64,000 nucleotides of DNA from Candidatus Epulonipiscioides gigas (lineage in GTDB: Bacteria > Bacillota > Clostridia > Lachnospirales > Cellulosilyticaceae). The notes beneath the pieces were generated by a model. The model made no database searches. It was not told the origin of the DNA and saw nothing but the letters and a program-made list of their open reading frames with translations. The stretch lies in NCBI GenBank assembly GCA_001983555.1, contig LJHE01000011.1:1-64000 (forward strand). Direction: 5' to 3'. A program made the position numbers and the translations under genes. How positions within the stretch are numbered: the stretch's first letter is position 1; each line of letters begins with the position of its first letter. Of this stretch, positions 55,101-64,000 are shown one piece after another.

Positions 55101-58100
55101 ACGGGTTTCATATCCTGTTAAATGTTGGTAGTTAAATTTTATACCCTTATAATCTTCAATATCAACTTGTTCAAATGAACCTGATAAATCTGTATCACCC
55201 CACATAATAAATGAATTAGGATCATATGGTGTGGCAGTAATAGTTGCGTTTGCTCCATCTATAGTTTCAGTTATATCGTCTTTGCTTAAGGTAACAGTGA
55301 ATGTATATGAACCATTGTTTCCATCTTTATTACCTGGTGTTCCTGTTGTTGCTGCTGTGAAAGTTCCATCTTCAAAGTTGAACGCTACATCAACACCTGT
55401 AATAGGCTCTTCACCTGTTTCTAAATCATCGACTATTTTATTAATTGCCTTTTCAATTAATCCTTCGGTTGTCACTGCATTATTACCTGTTGCTTCTTGA
55501 GTAAATGTCAAATCACCATCAGCTATAAATTGTTCAATAGCAGCTTTAACAATAAGAATTTCTTGCTCTTCTGCTGAGGCAGCTACTTTTTGTGTCATAG
55601 CAGAATTTTTGTTGTTTATTACAATTGTTCCATCATTTGTAGATGTTATTGATGCATAAATATATTTACCTTTATCAGCTTCTACAAGAGTATAAGCTTT
55701 ATTCGTAGCTTCAGTTATTTCTGTATCACTGCCTATAACATTATCTTCTGATCTAAACCATTGATATGTTACACTAGTATCATCTGGTAGATCACCTGAT
55801 GAATCTGAAACTTTACCTTCTAAACTTAATGTTAACGTATTTCCAACAATAGGAGCAGCTATATCTATGGTTGCTCGATCTATTACAGCTGGATAAGTTC
55901 CGTCTCCTGTTATTGCTTTCGATCCTAAAATCTTAGTAGAGCTAGTTGCTGTTAAAGTTCCATCAACTATGATTGTGCCATTATTTGTAATTGTGCCACT
56001 TGCGGTAATTGTATTATCAGTATCGATTGTTAATTCTTGGTCTGCAGATACTGAAATATCAGTAATTGTTCCAGTAGTAATATTAGTTATAACATTGAAA
56101 CCTTTGCTTAGAGCAGCAGTTATATCGGCAGTTGAGCTCACTTGTGCTAGAACATCTGCAGTTACACCTTCAGCTACGGTAAGATTTGCTACTGCTCCTA
56201 TGGAATATACATCTAACTTATTGTCACTAAATGTAGTTCCTGTATTGATATTGACTGTTGCTCCGTTTGCTTCTATACCTGTTTCTGTATTATTAGAAAT
56301 TGTAGTAGTATTAATATTTAATGTTCCACTATTTGCTACAATACCTATTTCACCATCTGCTATTTGAGAGCTGCTCATCTCAAGAGTACCAGCATTCATA
56401 TTAATGCCAGCTTTACCCAATTCATCAATAATCAACGAATCTAAAGTGACTTTACCTGTATATCCAGTAGCTATATTTACAATCGTACTAGTATCAGAGC
56501 TATCTGTAATTCTTACGTCATCTATGAGTACATTACCATTACCAGTTATTTCAAATACATTTGTGGCTGTATTAGTTGTAAGTGTATAACCTCCACCATA
56601 AATGGACACGGCTGCATCTTGTTTAACATTAAGCACTTCATCATCTGGTAATGTCAGAGCGGAACCGAGTTTAATATTTCCACCAATTATTTCTACAAAT
56701 TGTATAAATGTAGGCGCACTATTTAAAGTAACAACACTGGTACTATTTGTTAAGTTAAAGGTACTTAGCTCTAGCATAATATTCGCTGGTATAGTTATAT
56801 CTTCTGTTATATCGATATTAGCTCCAAGCTTAATTGTACCTGGTGTACTACCTAATGCGTCAATGGCTGTTTTTAGCTCTTCGAATGTTGTAACAGTTCT
56901 TTCAGATACAACATTTACAGTAATTTGTGGTATGGTTATACCACTATCAAGTGCAAAATTATTAGTTGCTACTCCAGTATACGTAAATGTTTTAATTGCA
57001 TCATCACTAAATGTTTCGTTTGGTGTCCAAGTTACATTAATATTTACTGCATTACCTGCTGGATCAAGACCTGTTATTGTTGAAGGTAGATTTGGTTCAG
57101 CTTGGTTTCCTGTATTTGTATCTAGTAGAATTTTTTGTGTTGCCACATTAGCAGCTAAGTCATCAACACTACTTATAAGATACTGTTTATTCCAATTATA
57201 AAGTACATCATTTGTTCCGCCAGTTACTGCAATTTGTGCTAAACAATTTGTATCTGTATTACCTGATACTGTAAGTTTTGTAAGGTCTGAAGTTAATACA
57301 GCATAATTTGGATTTGACTCTTTAGTTGCTTCAGTTGCAGTAATTGTACTGTTTGTTAACTTCACAGTTGCTGTTCCATCCATCTTTATAGCAGCCGATT
57401 TACTATTATACGCTTCATCTTGAATAAATGTTACATTATTAATATTCCACTTAGTAGTGTTAGCTGATTGTATAGCACATTCTCCGTAATTAGCAATTGT
57501 TATACCATCAATATTAATGGTCATATCATTATCATTTGTAAGTGGATCAGTCCCTAGTGTAAGTGTTTTATTTCCTGTTAATGTTGTGTCTTTCGTAAAG
57601 TCTAGTCCTTTGGTAAGTGTGACATCACTACCAAGTCCAATCTTTCCACCTATATTAGACGCAATATAATCAAAATTAGTTTCATCATTTACTACAATTT
57701 TGCCACTATTTGTTAATGTTATGCCATCAGGAGCAGTCAGTGTTGAGCCTTTAGATATAATTACTGTTTTGCCATCTGGAATTGTTAAATCACCTGTTAA
57801 TTCTATATCAGCTGGTTTATTTACATTACCTATTGTAATTTCAGTCTTGTCACTTGCAAGTGCATCTCGTAATTTTTGTTCTGTATCTACAACTTTATCT
57901 GGTGCTATAATTGTTGCCACAATTGGATCTGCCTCTGTACCCACGGTTGCAACTGCTCCATCTTTTTTAATAGTTACAATAAATTTATAGAAACCAGGTT
58001 CTCCTGTAGTATAATCTGGAACCTCATCCCAAGACGCAGCTTCTTTGAAAGGTGTATCTTTTATTGATTCAACAGTTATAATGAGCTCTTCATTAATATT

Positions 58101-61100
58101 TGCTACTAGTGTAATTTTTTGTAGTACAGCCGCTTTAGCTTCGGCTTCTGTTGTATGATGTTCGTATGTCAAACCATAATCATACTCACCAAGCTTTTCA
58201 ATAGCTGCTTTAGCAGCGTCAACTTTTGTTTGATCAGCTGAAGCTACAACTACAGGACCCATTGAAGCAGAATCAAAGGTTGTTGGAGCAGTAGTGTTTG
58301 CATTAGAAGAACTTACACGTATATAAATATGCTTATCTTTATCTTCTTGTACTAATTGATATGAATTAGTAGTAGCATTAGGTATTGCTGTTCCTGCTAC
58401 AGTCTGATTTGCGCCTGCAGTAACTGCTGCGTCTGCTCTGTACCATTGATAAGTTACAGCGGGTGTTTGACTTCCTGGTCCTGTATTTTTAAGCGTTATT
58501 GTAGAAGTTAGTGTATCACCAATATTTGGTGTATTATCAGCAACATCACCAGTAGTTGTTATTGCAACCTCTACACCTTCTATAGTTATATGCTTTACAT
58601 TAACAGTAACAGATGGTAGTGTTAAGTCTTCTGCAAGCCCGTAAGTGTCATCGTCTAATGCAGATTGATAAGTTAAAACGGTATCAGATGTTGAAGTATC
58701 AAATTTACCACCTGCTAATGTCCAAATTACATCTACCTCTACAGTTGTTTCATCTGATAATGTTGCTTCTAGTGTAGTTGGTAACAATGCATTAACTTGC
58801 TCTGTAGTTGCACCAATGGTTACAGATATATCTTCTGGGTCAGTAAAAGCTGTAATAATATTGGTTGCTATTAGACCTGTAACAACTTCATCAATGTCAG
58901 TATATACCTTGCCTTGATTAAGAAGAATTTTAACATCATAAGTTTCAGTTGCTCTTGAGTTACGTTTTTTAGCAAGTACATTAACATTTATGTCCTTAGC
59001 TACAGCGATTCCTGCAAGAGCATCTTGTGCTTGTGTTTTAACATCCTCTACAATACTAGTTGCATTAGGAGTAATTGTAAAATCTTTCTCTTTAAGTTGA
59101 GCTAATGCCGCATTTATTGCAGTTTCATTTGCACTTTCATTTGAACTATACTTAAAGTTATCTACTGAGGATGGTGTGGTATAAGAATTAGTTATAGTTG
59201 TTTCCCTATCATCAGTACCAGTTGCAACGAGTGTAATAGTTACATCTTTATTTGGAGCTAATAAATACTTATCATTGTCAAGTTCTCTCGTAATATAATT
59301 TAATCCATTTGGAATAAGGTTCCCAAGATTATCAACTGTTCCATTATTGTATAACATTATACTACTTGCATCACGAAGTGCCCAAGATGCAGTTGCATTA
59401 GTATTTTCAGCTACATTTTTTGAATTAGTAGAATGCCAAATTTTATTCTTATTTTCATCAGAAATAGTCATAACAACTGACTTAACTCCATCAGCACGCT
59501 TATAGTTAATTCTCAAGATATCATATGGATTATTATTTCCATCGGTGTTTGCAGTAGCTACTTTAAATACAGTGTCCGCCCATTTAATTAGCTCTAGCCC
59601 GTATTGTTTTGCTTCATTAAATGTAGTTTCAGCTGCTGTCAAATTATCTATGGCTTGCTGTATTTGCTCTGCTGTTGCAGAAGAATTATCTGCTACATCT
59701 TGTGCTGCATCAATGACTGCTTGTAAAGCATTATGAACAGCTGAATTAGCCCATTTATCTTCTTTATAAATACCAGTACCATCTTCTCGATTTGGTGTAT
59801 CTTCCTTATTTTTTGTTACAGAAGCAATAAGACCATTTAATCCCTCTTTAGTTGTTTTGGTATAGATAGCACTTACAATATCAGATTTAACACCTGCTTT
59901 ATCAAGAGCTACAGCTTTAATTGTGACAGTGTCTGTTAGTTCTTCTATAGTATCTTCATCAATATCAATACGAGCTTCTCCATTTAGGTTTGTATATGCT
60001 CGGATGCCATTAGTAGCTGGGTCGCTACCATCTGTTGTATAGTATACAATTGTATGCTCAGGTACTATGATGGTAACATCAAGTGTGTCATCAAATGAAC
60101 AGCTATTTGGATTAAAGCTTGGTTCAACTACATCTGCATCTTGATAGATTGCCTTATCAAAATCAGATTGAGTAATAGTATATTTACCTGAAATTTTATG
60201 CAACACATCATCCGAAGTTGTTACAGCAACTGAAATAGTAACAATGTCACCTACTGATAATAATGTATCATTAGTACGCTCAACAGTGAGCAAGTCTTCA
60301 GCCGTCGCTCCTGCAAGTGAGTTATTCTCATCAAATATTTCGCTTGCGTCACGATATGACCATTGCCAATATCCTGGCTCAAGTGCTAAAAGATTTGCAT
60401 TTGACTTATCATGCCAAATTCTTTTGCCAGTACTATCAGTAATCTCAATTTCACGACTTGTGTAACTATCAATGCGATTGTAATTGATTTGCATTAATTG
60501 ATATGGTGGATTATTATCAGCTCCTTTAGGAATTGTCGTGATAGTACCATTTCCATCTATAAATGCACTTCCATCTGCTTCTCCACCTTTCCAAGCGATA
60601 TTATTGCCTTGTGTATATGGTGTAGCAACAATGGTTGCAGTTAAAGCATTTGTTGGTTCAACTGTTGTAGTGCCAGCTAAGTCATCGCCTCCTACAGCTC
60701 TTTTTAAGCCAACTTTAAACTGATAAGTTCCATTTGTTCCATCAGGATCAGTAGGAATACCATAGTCTGCTTCTGTAAATCCTGTTCCTATTGTCTCGAT
60801 AGTAACCTCTATCTTTTTATCTGTAGCATCAATTCTTTTTTCAATTATTGCTTTAACAGCATCTTTAACGGCTTGTTCAGTTGAAGCATTAACTTGATTT
60901 ACTTTAAAAGTTGTATAATCAAGAATAGTTTCTTGGGCCTCCTTAACTAATGTTTGATTATACTCTTGTTGCTTAAATAAAGTTGCTTTAATTGTAGCAG
61001 TTTGCTCCTCTGTATTTGCACTAAATTCATTTTTCTTTAAAGTTGCAGTAAATTTGTAAGTTCCATCTTCTCCAAGATTAGCAGTAGCATCCCCATCAGC

Positions 61101-64000
61101 TCCCGCTGTTGCAGCAGTAAAACCATCTACTACACTAGTGACAACAACTGTAATATTTTTATCACTTACTTCTGGTAATGCTTCAATTTGTGCTTTTATT
61201 TGAGCTGCAGCTTCTGTTGCATTTGATGCATTAATTTGCTCTATTACGAATGTCTTTTCAGTCATAGCAGTTTTTGCCTCCGTTACGTCATATGCGTCTG
61301 GAATGATAATGTCATTAATAACATGATTTTTTTGTCCTTTATGATTAGAATTATCTTTTACATATATTGTATAAGTCTTATTTTCAGTTACTATAAATGT
61401 ATTACCTGTTTGCCACTTAGTATCATCTATACTATATTCTACACTATTATGAGCGTCATCGCCTGTTACAGTTACTGTTATAGTAGCAACTTCTTTTTTA
61501 TTTGGACTAGTAGCATCCTTTGGTCCTAAAGTGTGCTTTACAGTAAATTCGGGCGCTAATGTATCACTGTATGGTATTGGAGCTATAATTACTTCTTTTT
61601 CCATAGAGGTATCAGTTGCAGTTAAACCACTGCTTCCGCCACTTCTTGTAAGTGATACCTCAAATTTATAATGCCCATTTTCGCCAGGTTTATTTGCAGA
61701 TGTTCCAGCTGTCGCTGCCTTAAATCCACCTGTTAGTGTATTTACAACACCCGTTACCCCGGTATCAGTTAATAGTTTATCGACTTGACTTTGAAGAGCT
61801 AATTTTGCAGCTGTTTCAGTATTATCATATGTGGCTTGGTTTAAATTAGTAAAAGTCTTATTTGCAACAGCTGTCTTAGCATTTTCCACTTTCGTAGCAG
61901 CAGTTATAATGGTGCTAATAGTAACTGTTGTTGAATTTTGTGCAACATTGCCGGCATTATCTTTTACTTTTACATAATAGTTACCATTTGCAATTGCTGT
62001 ATATATTTTTTCAGATTGCCAAGTAGTACCATTGTCAAAGCTATATTGTAAGCCAGTTTCATCTGAATCATCACCAGTAACTGTTACTGTAATGGTTGCA
62101 GATTCTTTATCGTCATGTAATAATACTGCTGGAGTATCAAATGTTGGAGCTTCGGTATCAACATAATCTGTTGCATCAATAGTAGCTTCTTTAGATTCAA
62201 TTGATTTTGTTATTTCACCTCTTGAAACCTTTAAAGTAAATATATACTTACCGTTTGTTCCTCCTTTATTAGCATCTGTTCCTGTTTGAGCTGCAGTAAA
62301 TCCATCCTCAGTAGTTATTGTTGCTGTTACATCCAAATCTTCTACAAGTTCATCAATTTTTGATTGTACAGCAGTTTTTGCAAGTTCAGAAGTATTGTGA
62401 TTTTCCTGTGTTAATCCAAAATCAGTTAACAGTGCATCAATTCTTTCTATAGCAGTATTGACTTTTTCTGTATCGAATTCGTTTTGATCAAATGCTGTTG
62501 ATACAATTATTACTTTCTTATTAGTTACGTTCGCACTTTCAGAACCGCTTTCGATTAATATATTAAATGTATAGCTTCCATCTGTTCCAACTGGAGCTCC
62601 ATCAGCGCCTGCTGTAGCTTCCTTAAATCCATCTGTAACTGTGGTTACAGTACAGGTTACATCAATACCATCTAATAATGCAATAATTTGCTCATCAATT
62701 TGTTTCTTAGCATTAGCTTCACTATCAGCATTAGCTTGAGGAATATCTTTAAATGGTGATGGTGTTGCATTAAGAATTGCCAAAGCTTTATTAACTTTAT
62801 CTAATGCTGTATATGGAGTTGCAACAATGGTAGCTTCTTCTTCAGTAGTTGTCTCGGAGCTATCACCTCTTGTAATGGTTACATTAAATTTATATTTACC
62901 ATTTGTTCCAAGATTAGCAGCAGCATCACCAGCAACACCAGCTGTTGCAGCAACAAATTCTGTTTTATTTACTGTAATGCTAACATCTTTATCTTTTAAT
63001 AGCTCTGTAATTTTAGCTGCAATACTAGTTTTTACAACAGCTTCATCATTATGATCTTCATCGTTTGCTCCAACTTGATTTAAGCTATAAGTAGCGTCTT
63101 GAACTAATTTAACAGAAGCATCCACTCTTGCTTTATCTGCTTTCACTTGGTCAAATACAATAGGAAGAGTTTTTTCAACGGATGTTGCATCAGTTGCACC
63201 GAGTCGACTTATTGTAACAGTAAACTTATAGTATCCATTTACAGAAGCAGTTGTACCAATTTTCTCTGTGGCTGCCTTAAAGCCAGTTTGATTAACCTTA
63301 TAACTTACACCTGATGAGTTATTTGCACCAATTGATTTTAATAGTTTATCAATTTCGGTTTCAATATGTGCTTTTGCTTGTGCTAGAGCTTCTGCATCCA
63401 CATCAGTAGTAGGATATACTTGAGTTAGATTATCAAATGTTTTATCATCAATTGCTTTTTTCGCATCCTCAACCCAATTTTTATCGCTGTATTCTACTGC
63501 AATAATATCAGCTTTTAATGAATCAGTGGTTTCAGTTATCGCTGTTGTTAGTTTAGCTAATCCTCTTGTAGCGGTTACAGTAAAGTTAAGATATCCATTT
63601 GTTCCCTCTATATTATCAGAGGTTCCAGCTATTGCACCTTTAAAATCAGATGCTTTACAATTTATAGTAAATGACATTCTATCAACAGTAGAAGATGGCA
63701 ATGTATCAATTTGAGCATCTATTAATTCTTTTGTTTTATCTATATCAGTAGCCTTTACTTGTGAAAATTCAAATGTAGCTGCTTCAATCGCTGCAATAAG
63801 AGCATCTACCAATTGTTGATCTGTTTTTCCTTGATCAAAATATGTTGCTATAATTGGTAGCTCTAATTTATCTGTTGTAACAGGTTGAGCTACATCGCCT
63901 TTTGATAGTGTAACAGTAAATTTAATAAATCCATTTGTTCCATTATTATCAGTTGTATTTCCATCAGTACCTGCTGTTGCAGCTTTAAAGTCATCTGCAT
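52110..64000 (-). CDS. Giant repeat-rich surface-type protein, 5' end outside the window
   Basis: The frame is open from the right edge to a stop at 52110, giving at least 3,960 codons; the TTG at 63810-63812 is not a start because the same repeat pattern continues upstream. From the N side it holds: about eight modules of 100 to 120 residues with F-x-A-A-T-A-G-T and G-T-N-G-x-Y-x-F-T-V-T cores, two interrupted by Ig-like domains (TITVTVTGDD); a chitobiase-like segment (YYTTDGSDP); a FIVAR-like segment (NLTAAETTFNEAKQ); Ig-like domains; a long parallel-beta-helix-like region (about 57.9 to 55.9 kb); four copies of an unknown 140-150-residue domain; more modules; EIPDI repeats; 22 Lys/Glu-rich 9-residue repeats; and a basic C-terminus. 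No SLH, LPXTG or membrane helix is visible. Likely an adhesin or matrix protein. Confidence 0.85.
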   Translation of the reverse strand, partial: ADDFKAATAGTDGNTTDNNGTNGFIKFTVTLSKGDVAQPVTTDKLELPIIATYFDQGKTDQQLVDALIAAIEAATFEFSQVKATDIDKTKELIDAQIDTLPSSTVDRMSFTINCKASDFKGAIAGTSDNIEGTNGYLNFTVTATRGLAKLTTAITETTDSLKADIIAVEYSDKNWVEDAKKAIDDKTFDNLTQVYPTTDVDAEALAQAKAHIETEIDKLLKSIGANNSSGVSYKVNQTGFKAATEKIGTTASVNGYYKFTVTISRLGATDATSVEKTLPIVFDQVKADKARVDASVKLVQDATYSLNQVGANDEDHNDEAVVKTSIAAKITELLKDKDVSITVNKTEFVAATAGVAGDAAANLGTNGKYKFNVTITRGDSSETTTEEEATIVATPYTALDKVNKALAILNATPSPFKDIPQANADSEANAKKQIDEQIIALLDGIDVTCTVTTVTDGFKEATAGADGAPVGTDGSYTFNILIESGSESANVTNKKVIIVSTAFDQNEFDTEKVNTAIERIDALLTDFGLTQENHNTSELAKTAVQSKIDELVEDLDVTATITTEDGFTAAQTGTDANKGGTNGKYIFTLKVSRGEITKSIESKEATIDATDYVDTEAPTFDTPAVLLHDDKESATITVTVTGDDSDETGLQYSFDNGTTWQSEKIYTAIANGNYYVKVKDNAGNVAQNSTTVTISTIITAATKVENAKTAVANKTFTNLNQATYDNTETAAKLALQSQVDKLLTDTGVTGVVNTLTGGFKAATAGTSANKPGENGHYKFEVSLTRSGGSSGLTATDTSMEKEVIIAPIPYSDTLAPEFTVKHTLGPKDATSPNKKEVATITVTVTGDDAHNSVEYSIDDTKWQTGNTFIVTENKTYTIYVKDNSNHKGQKNHVINDIIIPDAYDVTEAKTAMTEKTFVIEQINASNATEAAAQIKAQIEALPEVSDKNITVVVTSVVDGFTAATAGADGDATANLGEDGTYKFTATLKKNEFSANTEEQTATIKATLFKQQEYNQTLVKEAQETILDYTTFKVNQVNASTEQAVKDAVKAIIEKRIDATDKKIEVTIETIGTGFTEADYGIPTDPDGTNGTYQFKVGLKRAVGGDDLAGTTTVEPTNALTATIVATPYTQGNNIAWKGGEADGSAFIDGNGTITTIPKGADNNPPYQLMQINYNRIDSYTSREIEITDSTGKRIWHDKSNANLLALEPGYWQWSYRDASEIFDENNSLAGATAEDLLTVERTNDTLLSVGDIVTISVAVTTSDDVLHKISGKYTITQSDFDKAIYQDADVVEPSFNPNSCSFDDTLDVTIIVPEHTIVYYTTDGSDPATNGIRAYTNLNGEARIDIDEDTIEELTDTVTIKAVALDKAGVKSDIVSAIYTKTTKEGLNGLIASVTKNKEDTPNREDGTGIYKEDKWANSAVHNALQAVIDAAQDVADNSSATAEQIQQAIDNLTAAETTFNEAKQYGLELIKWADTVFKVATANTDGNNNPYDILRINYKRADGVKSVVMTISDENKNKIWHSTNSKNVAENTNATASWALRDASSIMLYNNGTVDNLGNLIPNGLNYITRELDNDKYLLAPNKDVTITLVATGTDDRETTITNSYTTPSSVDNFKYSSNESANETAINAALAQLKEKDFTITPNATSIVEDVKTQAQDALAGIAVAKDINVNVLAKKRNSRATETYDVKILLNQGKVYTDIDEVVTGLIATNIITAFTDPEDISVTIGATTEQVNALLPTTLEATLSDETTVEVDVIWTLAGGKFDTSTSDTVLTYQSALDDDTYGLAEDLTLPSVTVNVKHITIEGVEVAITTTGDVADNTPNIGDTLTSTITLKNTGPGSQTPAVTYQWYRADAAVTAGANQTVAGTAIPNATTNSYQLVQEDKDKHIYIRVSSSNANTTAPTTFDSASMGPVVVASADQTKVDAAKAAIEKLGEYDYGLTYEHHTTEAEAKAAVLQKITLVANINEELIITVESIKDTPFKEAASWDEVPDYTTGEPGFYKFIVTIKKDGAVATVGTEADPIVATIIAPDKVVDTEQKLRDALASDKTEITIGNVNKPADIELTGDLTIPDGKTVIISKGSTLTAPDGITLTNSGKIVVNDETNFDYIASNIGGKIGLGSDVTLTKGLDFTKDTTLTGNKTLTLGTDPLTNDNDMTINIDGITIANYGECAIQSANTTKWNINNVTFIQDEAYNSKSAAIKMDGTATVKLTNSTITATEATKESNPNYAVLTSDLTKLTVSGNTDTNCLAQIAVTGGTNDVLYNWNKQYLISSVDDLAANVATQKILLDTNTGNQAEPNLPSTITGLDPAGNAVNINVTWTPNETFSDDAIKTFTYTGVATNNFALDSGITIPQITVNVVSERTVTTFEELKTAIDALGSTPGTIKLGANIDITEDITIPANIMLELSTFNLTNSTSVVTLNSAPTFIQFVEIIGGNIKLGSALTLPDDEVLNVKQDAAVSIYGGGYTLTTNTATNVFEITGNGNVLIDDVRITDSSDTSTIVNIATGYTGKVTLDSLIIDELGKAGINMNAGTLEMSSSQIADGEIGIVANSGTLNINTTTISNNTETGIEANGATVNINTGTTFSDNKLDVYSIGAVANLTVAEGVTADVLAQVSSTADITAALSKGFNVITNITTGTITDISVSADQELTIDTDNTITASGTITNNGTIIVDGTLTATSSTKILGSKAITGDGTYPAVIDRATIDIAAPIVGNTLTLSLEGKVSDSSGDLPDDTSVTYQWFRSEDNVIGSDTEITEATNKAYTLVEADKGKYIYASITSTNDGTIVINNKNSAMTQKVAASAEEQEILIVKAAIEQFIADGDLTFTQEATGNNAVTTEGLIEKAINKIVDDLETGEEPITGVDVAFNFEDGTFTAATTGTPGNKDGNNGSYTFTVTLSKDDITETIDGANATITATPYDPNSFIMWGDTDLSGSFEQVDIEDYKGIKFNYQHLTGYETREIEITNSSNQVIWHEKSNNPVELMSLESTSWDWSFRDASSNLGDDNTLSSDEKAIVNQQNATLLAVGDVVNVKITVGVGDDGSDSITGTYTITADDIANAQYMTTLNNALAAVDAATFTLSQADATYPVNTIEDAQKEIKRQVEALSGVTGKNLTATVTNKDFTAPKRGTQTETAGEDGSYSFTVSLTETGTTAPTVTTAIKSVAITAQAFTPELLEDYLKIISPSDLGIMTELLGDNANNTLGYKQAQIIAKIKDHAIKEAKLQIYLSNSHNLIWEETKDYTGKPLSDEDVVWLWSYRDASGWNNGIINDIDDSEFIKEIQNTNDTQLSASDTIDITVTITLDDEHDTTYYIEKTGAYDVTSDDIVASYYDDRIDSEAELRAAIKDAESATEPDRKIVTIAGSTSLSGGTEDEPDPLIIPKGVTVVIPSGCNIISSEYNMLINEGNIELQTLDNLQEMLTATAEGGTVTISELAFDETLTGDITIPEGAMLDIKTDILLDSYQLDNSANDNTSKGGIRVHTPTMFTSILAKAELVDDIYTLYSMIYVGSEIILTGNTTIPKGTHVHIEYGNDGLITFTDVLNMYLELANGAKLSGICYSNGYNRKELNNPFDPAEDTDYENDNKLYYEPNLPSLYGEPLWYPHGQIGQLSIKINLPALLDEELDATETELPELEMPGVEIPEIEIPDIEIPDIEIPDIEIPEVEILKVKASEEAKDVKLAEEAKDVKVTEEAKDVKVTEETKDIKVAEETKEVKVAKETKETKDVKVAEETKEVKVAKETKEVKVAEEAKDVKVTEEAKDVKVTEETKDIKVSEETKDVKVAKETKDIKVAEETKEVKVAEETKDVKVAEETKEVKVAEETKYVKVTEETKDVKVAEETKDVKVTEETKDVKVTEETKDVEVTEETKVVENKNTIVEMVENQLPKVVIPDLDIEIPEPDESEPLPDPIAEKFEVPGLAELVIALQTPDKEEIVEKSPKKGFINSVIGKLKNRWNI
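52374..52976 (-). repeat. 22 tandem 27-bp repeats in the giant gene
   Basis: Exactly 603 bases equal 22 units of 27 plus a 9-base insertion (ETK) in the sixth unit. Each unit encodes VKVAEETKD or a variant. Units 2 to 6 and 9 to 13 share the same order of variants, a higher-order duplication. Confidence 0.95.
52983..53070 (-). repeat. 15-bp tandem repeats coding EIPDI
   Basis: About five in-frame 15-base units encode EIPDI/EIPEI, just before the Lys/Glu repeat. Confidence 0.9.
53988..54443 (-). repeat. Unknown domain, copy 4 (IW-RDAS type)
   Basis: The diverged last copy has LIWEETKDY in place of IWHDKSN, then WLWSYRDASG and LSASDTIDITVTI. Confidence 0.75.
54792..55208 (-). repeat. Unknown domain, copy 3 (IW-RDAS type)
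   Basis: It opens IMWGDTDL, then has REIEITNSSNQVIWHEKSN, WDWSFRDASS, LLAVGDVVNVKITV and ends GTYTITADDIANAQYM. Confidence 0.85.
59147..59588 (-). repeat. Unknown domain, copy 2 (IW-RDAS type)
   Basis: It opens IKWADTVF, then has ILRINYKR, KNKIWHSTNSKN, ASWALRDASSI and LLAPNKDVTITLVAT. Confidence 0.8.
60141..60599 (-). repeat. Unknown domain, copy 1 (IW-RDAS type)
   Basis: It opens IAWKGGEADGS, then has LMQINYNR, REIEITDSTGKRIWHDKSN, WQWSYRDASE, LLSVGDIVTISVAV and ends GKYTITQSDFDKAIYQ. Confidence 0.85.

Noticed and set aside
63810-63812. TTG as start codon of the giant gene
   Set aside because: The frame and its module pattern continue upstream to the window edge; there is no ribosome-binding site.

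Overview
The window is strongly AT-rich DNA from a low-GC, Gram-positive, endospore-forming bacterium, most likely a member of the Clostridia and probably of the Lachnospirales. The evidence is a complete spoIIIA operon, Shine-Dalgarno sites of the AGGAGG type, several TTG starts, intrinsic terminators, a tandem glycine riboswitch and the ireB-ruvX-DUF1292 cluster. I cannot name the species from the sequence. No rRNA, tRNA, CRISPR array or prophage was seen; the only intact mobile element is one IS3/IS150-type insertion sequence.

Layout. From 0.3 to 7.4 kb there is an unknown coiled-coil gene, a holin-like gene and spoIIIAA to spoIIIAH behind a sigma-E-type promoter. SpoIIIAG carries an unusual N-terminal tandem repeat. 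A glycogen branching enzyme (glgB) follows. From 9.7 to 17 kb there is an orphan sugar-binding lipoprotein, an AI-2E-type membrane protein, an acetyltransferase, lepA and the insertion sequence set among dispersed intergenic repeats. From 17 to 22 kb there is a DUF4397-like protein, an alanine/glycine:Na+ symporter under a tandem glycine riboswitch, a Cu/Zn efflux permease whose promoter spacer looks like a CsoR-family operator, and a secreted YD-repeat protein. From 22.2 to 28.5 kb there are apbE, then serC-serA-DUF1015-peptidase C26 in one run, then fruK. From 28.8 to 39 kb there is a membrane GGDEF-like protein and a minus-strand block holding a CUT1 sugar transporter (two permeases and a binding lipoprotein), a second binding-protein paralogue without a lipobox, a YesM-type kinase and a YesN-type regulator. 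From 39.2 to 45 kb there is a possible small RNA, pepF, a secreted TIKI/TraB-like protein, citrate synthase and degV. From 45 to 49.8 kb there is a housekeeping run: yesL-like, mtaB, ireB, ruvX, a DUF1292 gene and RNase J. From 50 to 64 kb there is an S-layer-homology protein and the 3' part of a giant surface-type gene that is still open at the right edge (at least 3,960 codons).

Working together. The spoIIIA block builds the mother-cell half of the forespore feeding channel. The lpl-like transporter, its paralogous binding protein and the YesM/YesN pair look like one sugar-sensing and uptake unit whose ATPase lies elsewhere. The serC/serA run makes serine, while glycine-responsive control acts on the symporter. 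The two right-hand genes suggest a repeat-rich cell surface.

Most interesting leads: a domain of about 150 residues repeated four times in the giant protein (hallmarks IWH and W-x-W-S-Y-R-D-A-S) that I do not recognise; the SpoIIIAG cytoplasmic repeat; the Cys-Cys-Ser-His repeat linker plus CsoR-type promoter in the metal permease; the binding-protein/kinase pair that resembles three-component sugar sensors; a compact promoter-to-terminator unit near 39.3 kb; and in-frame tandem repeats in five genes of different function.
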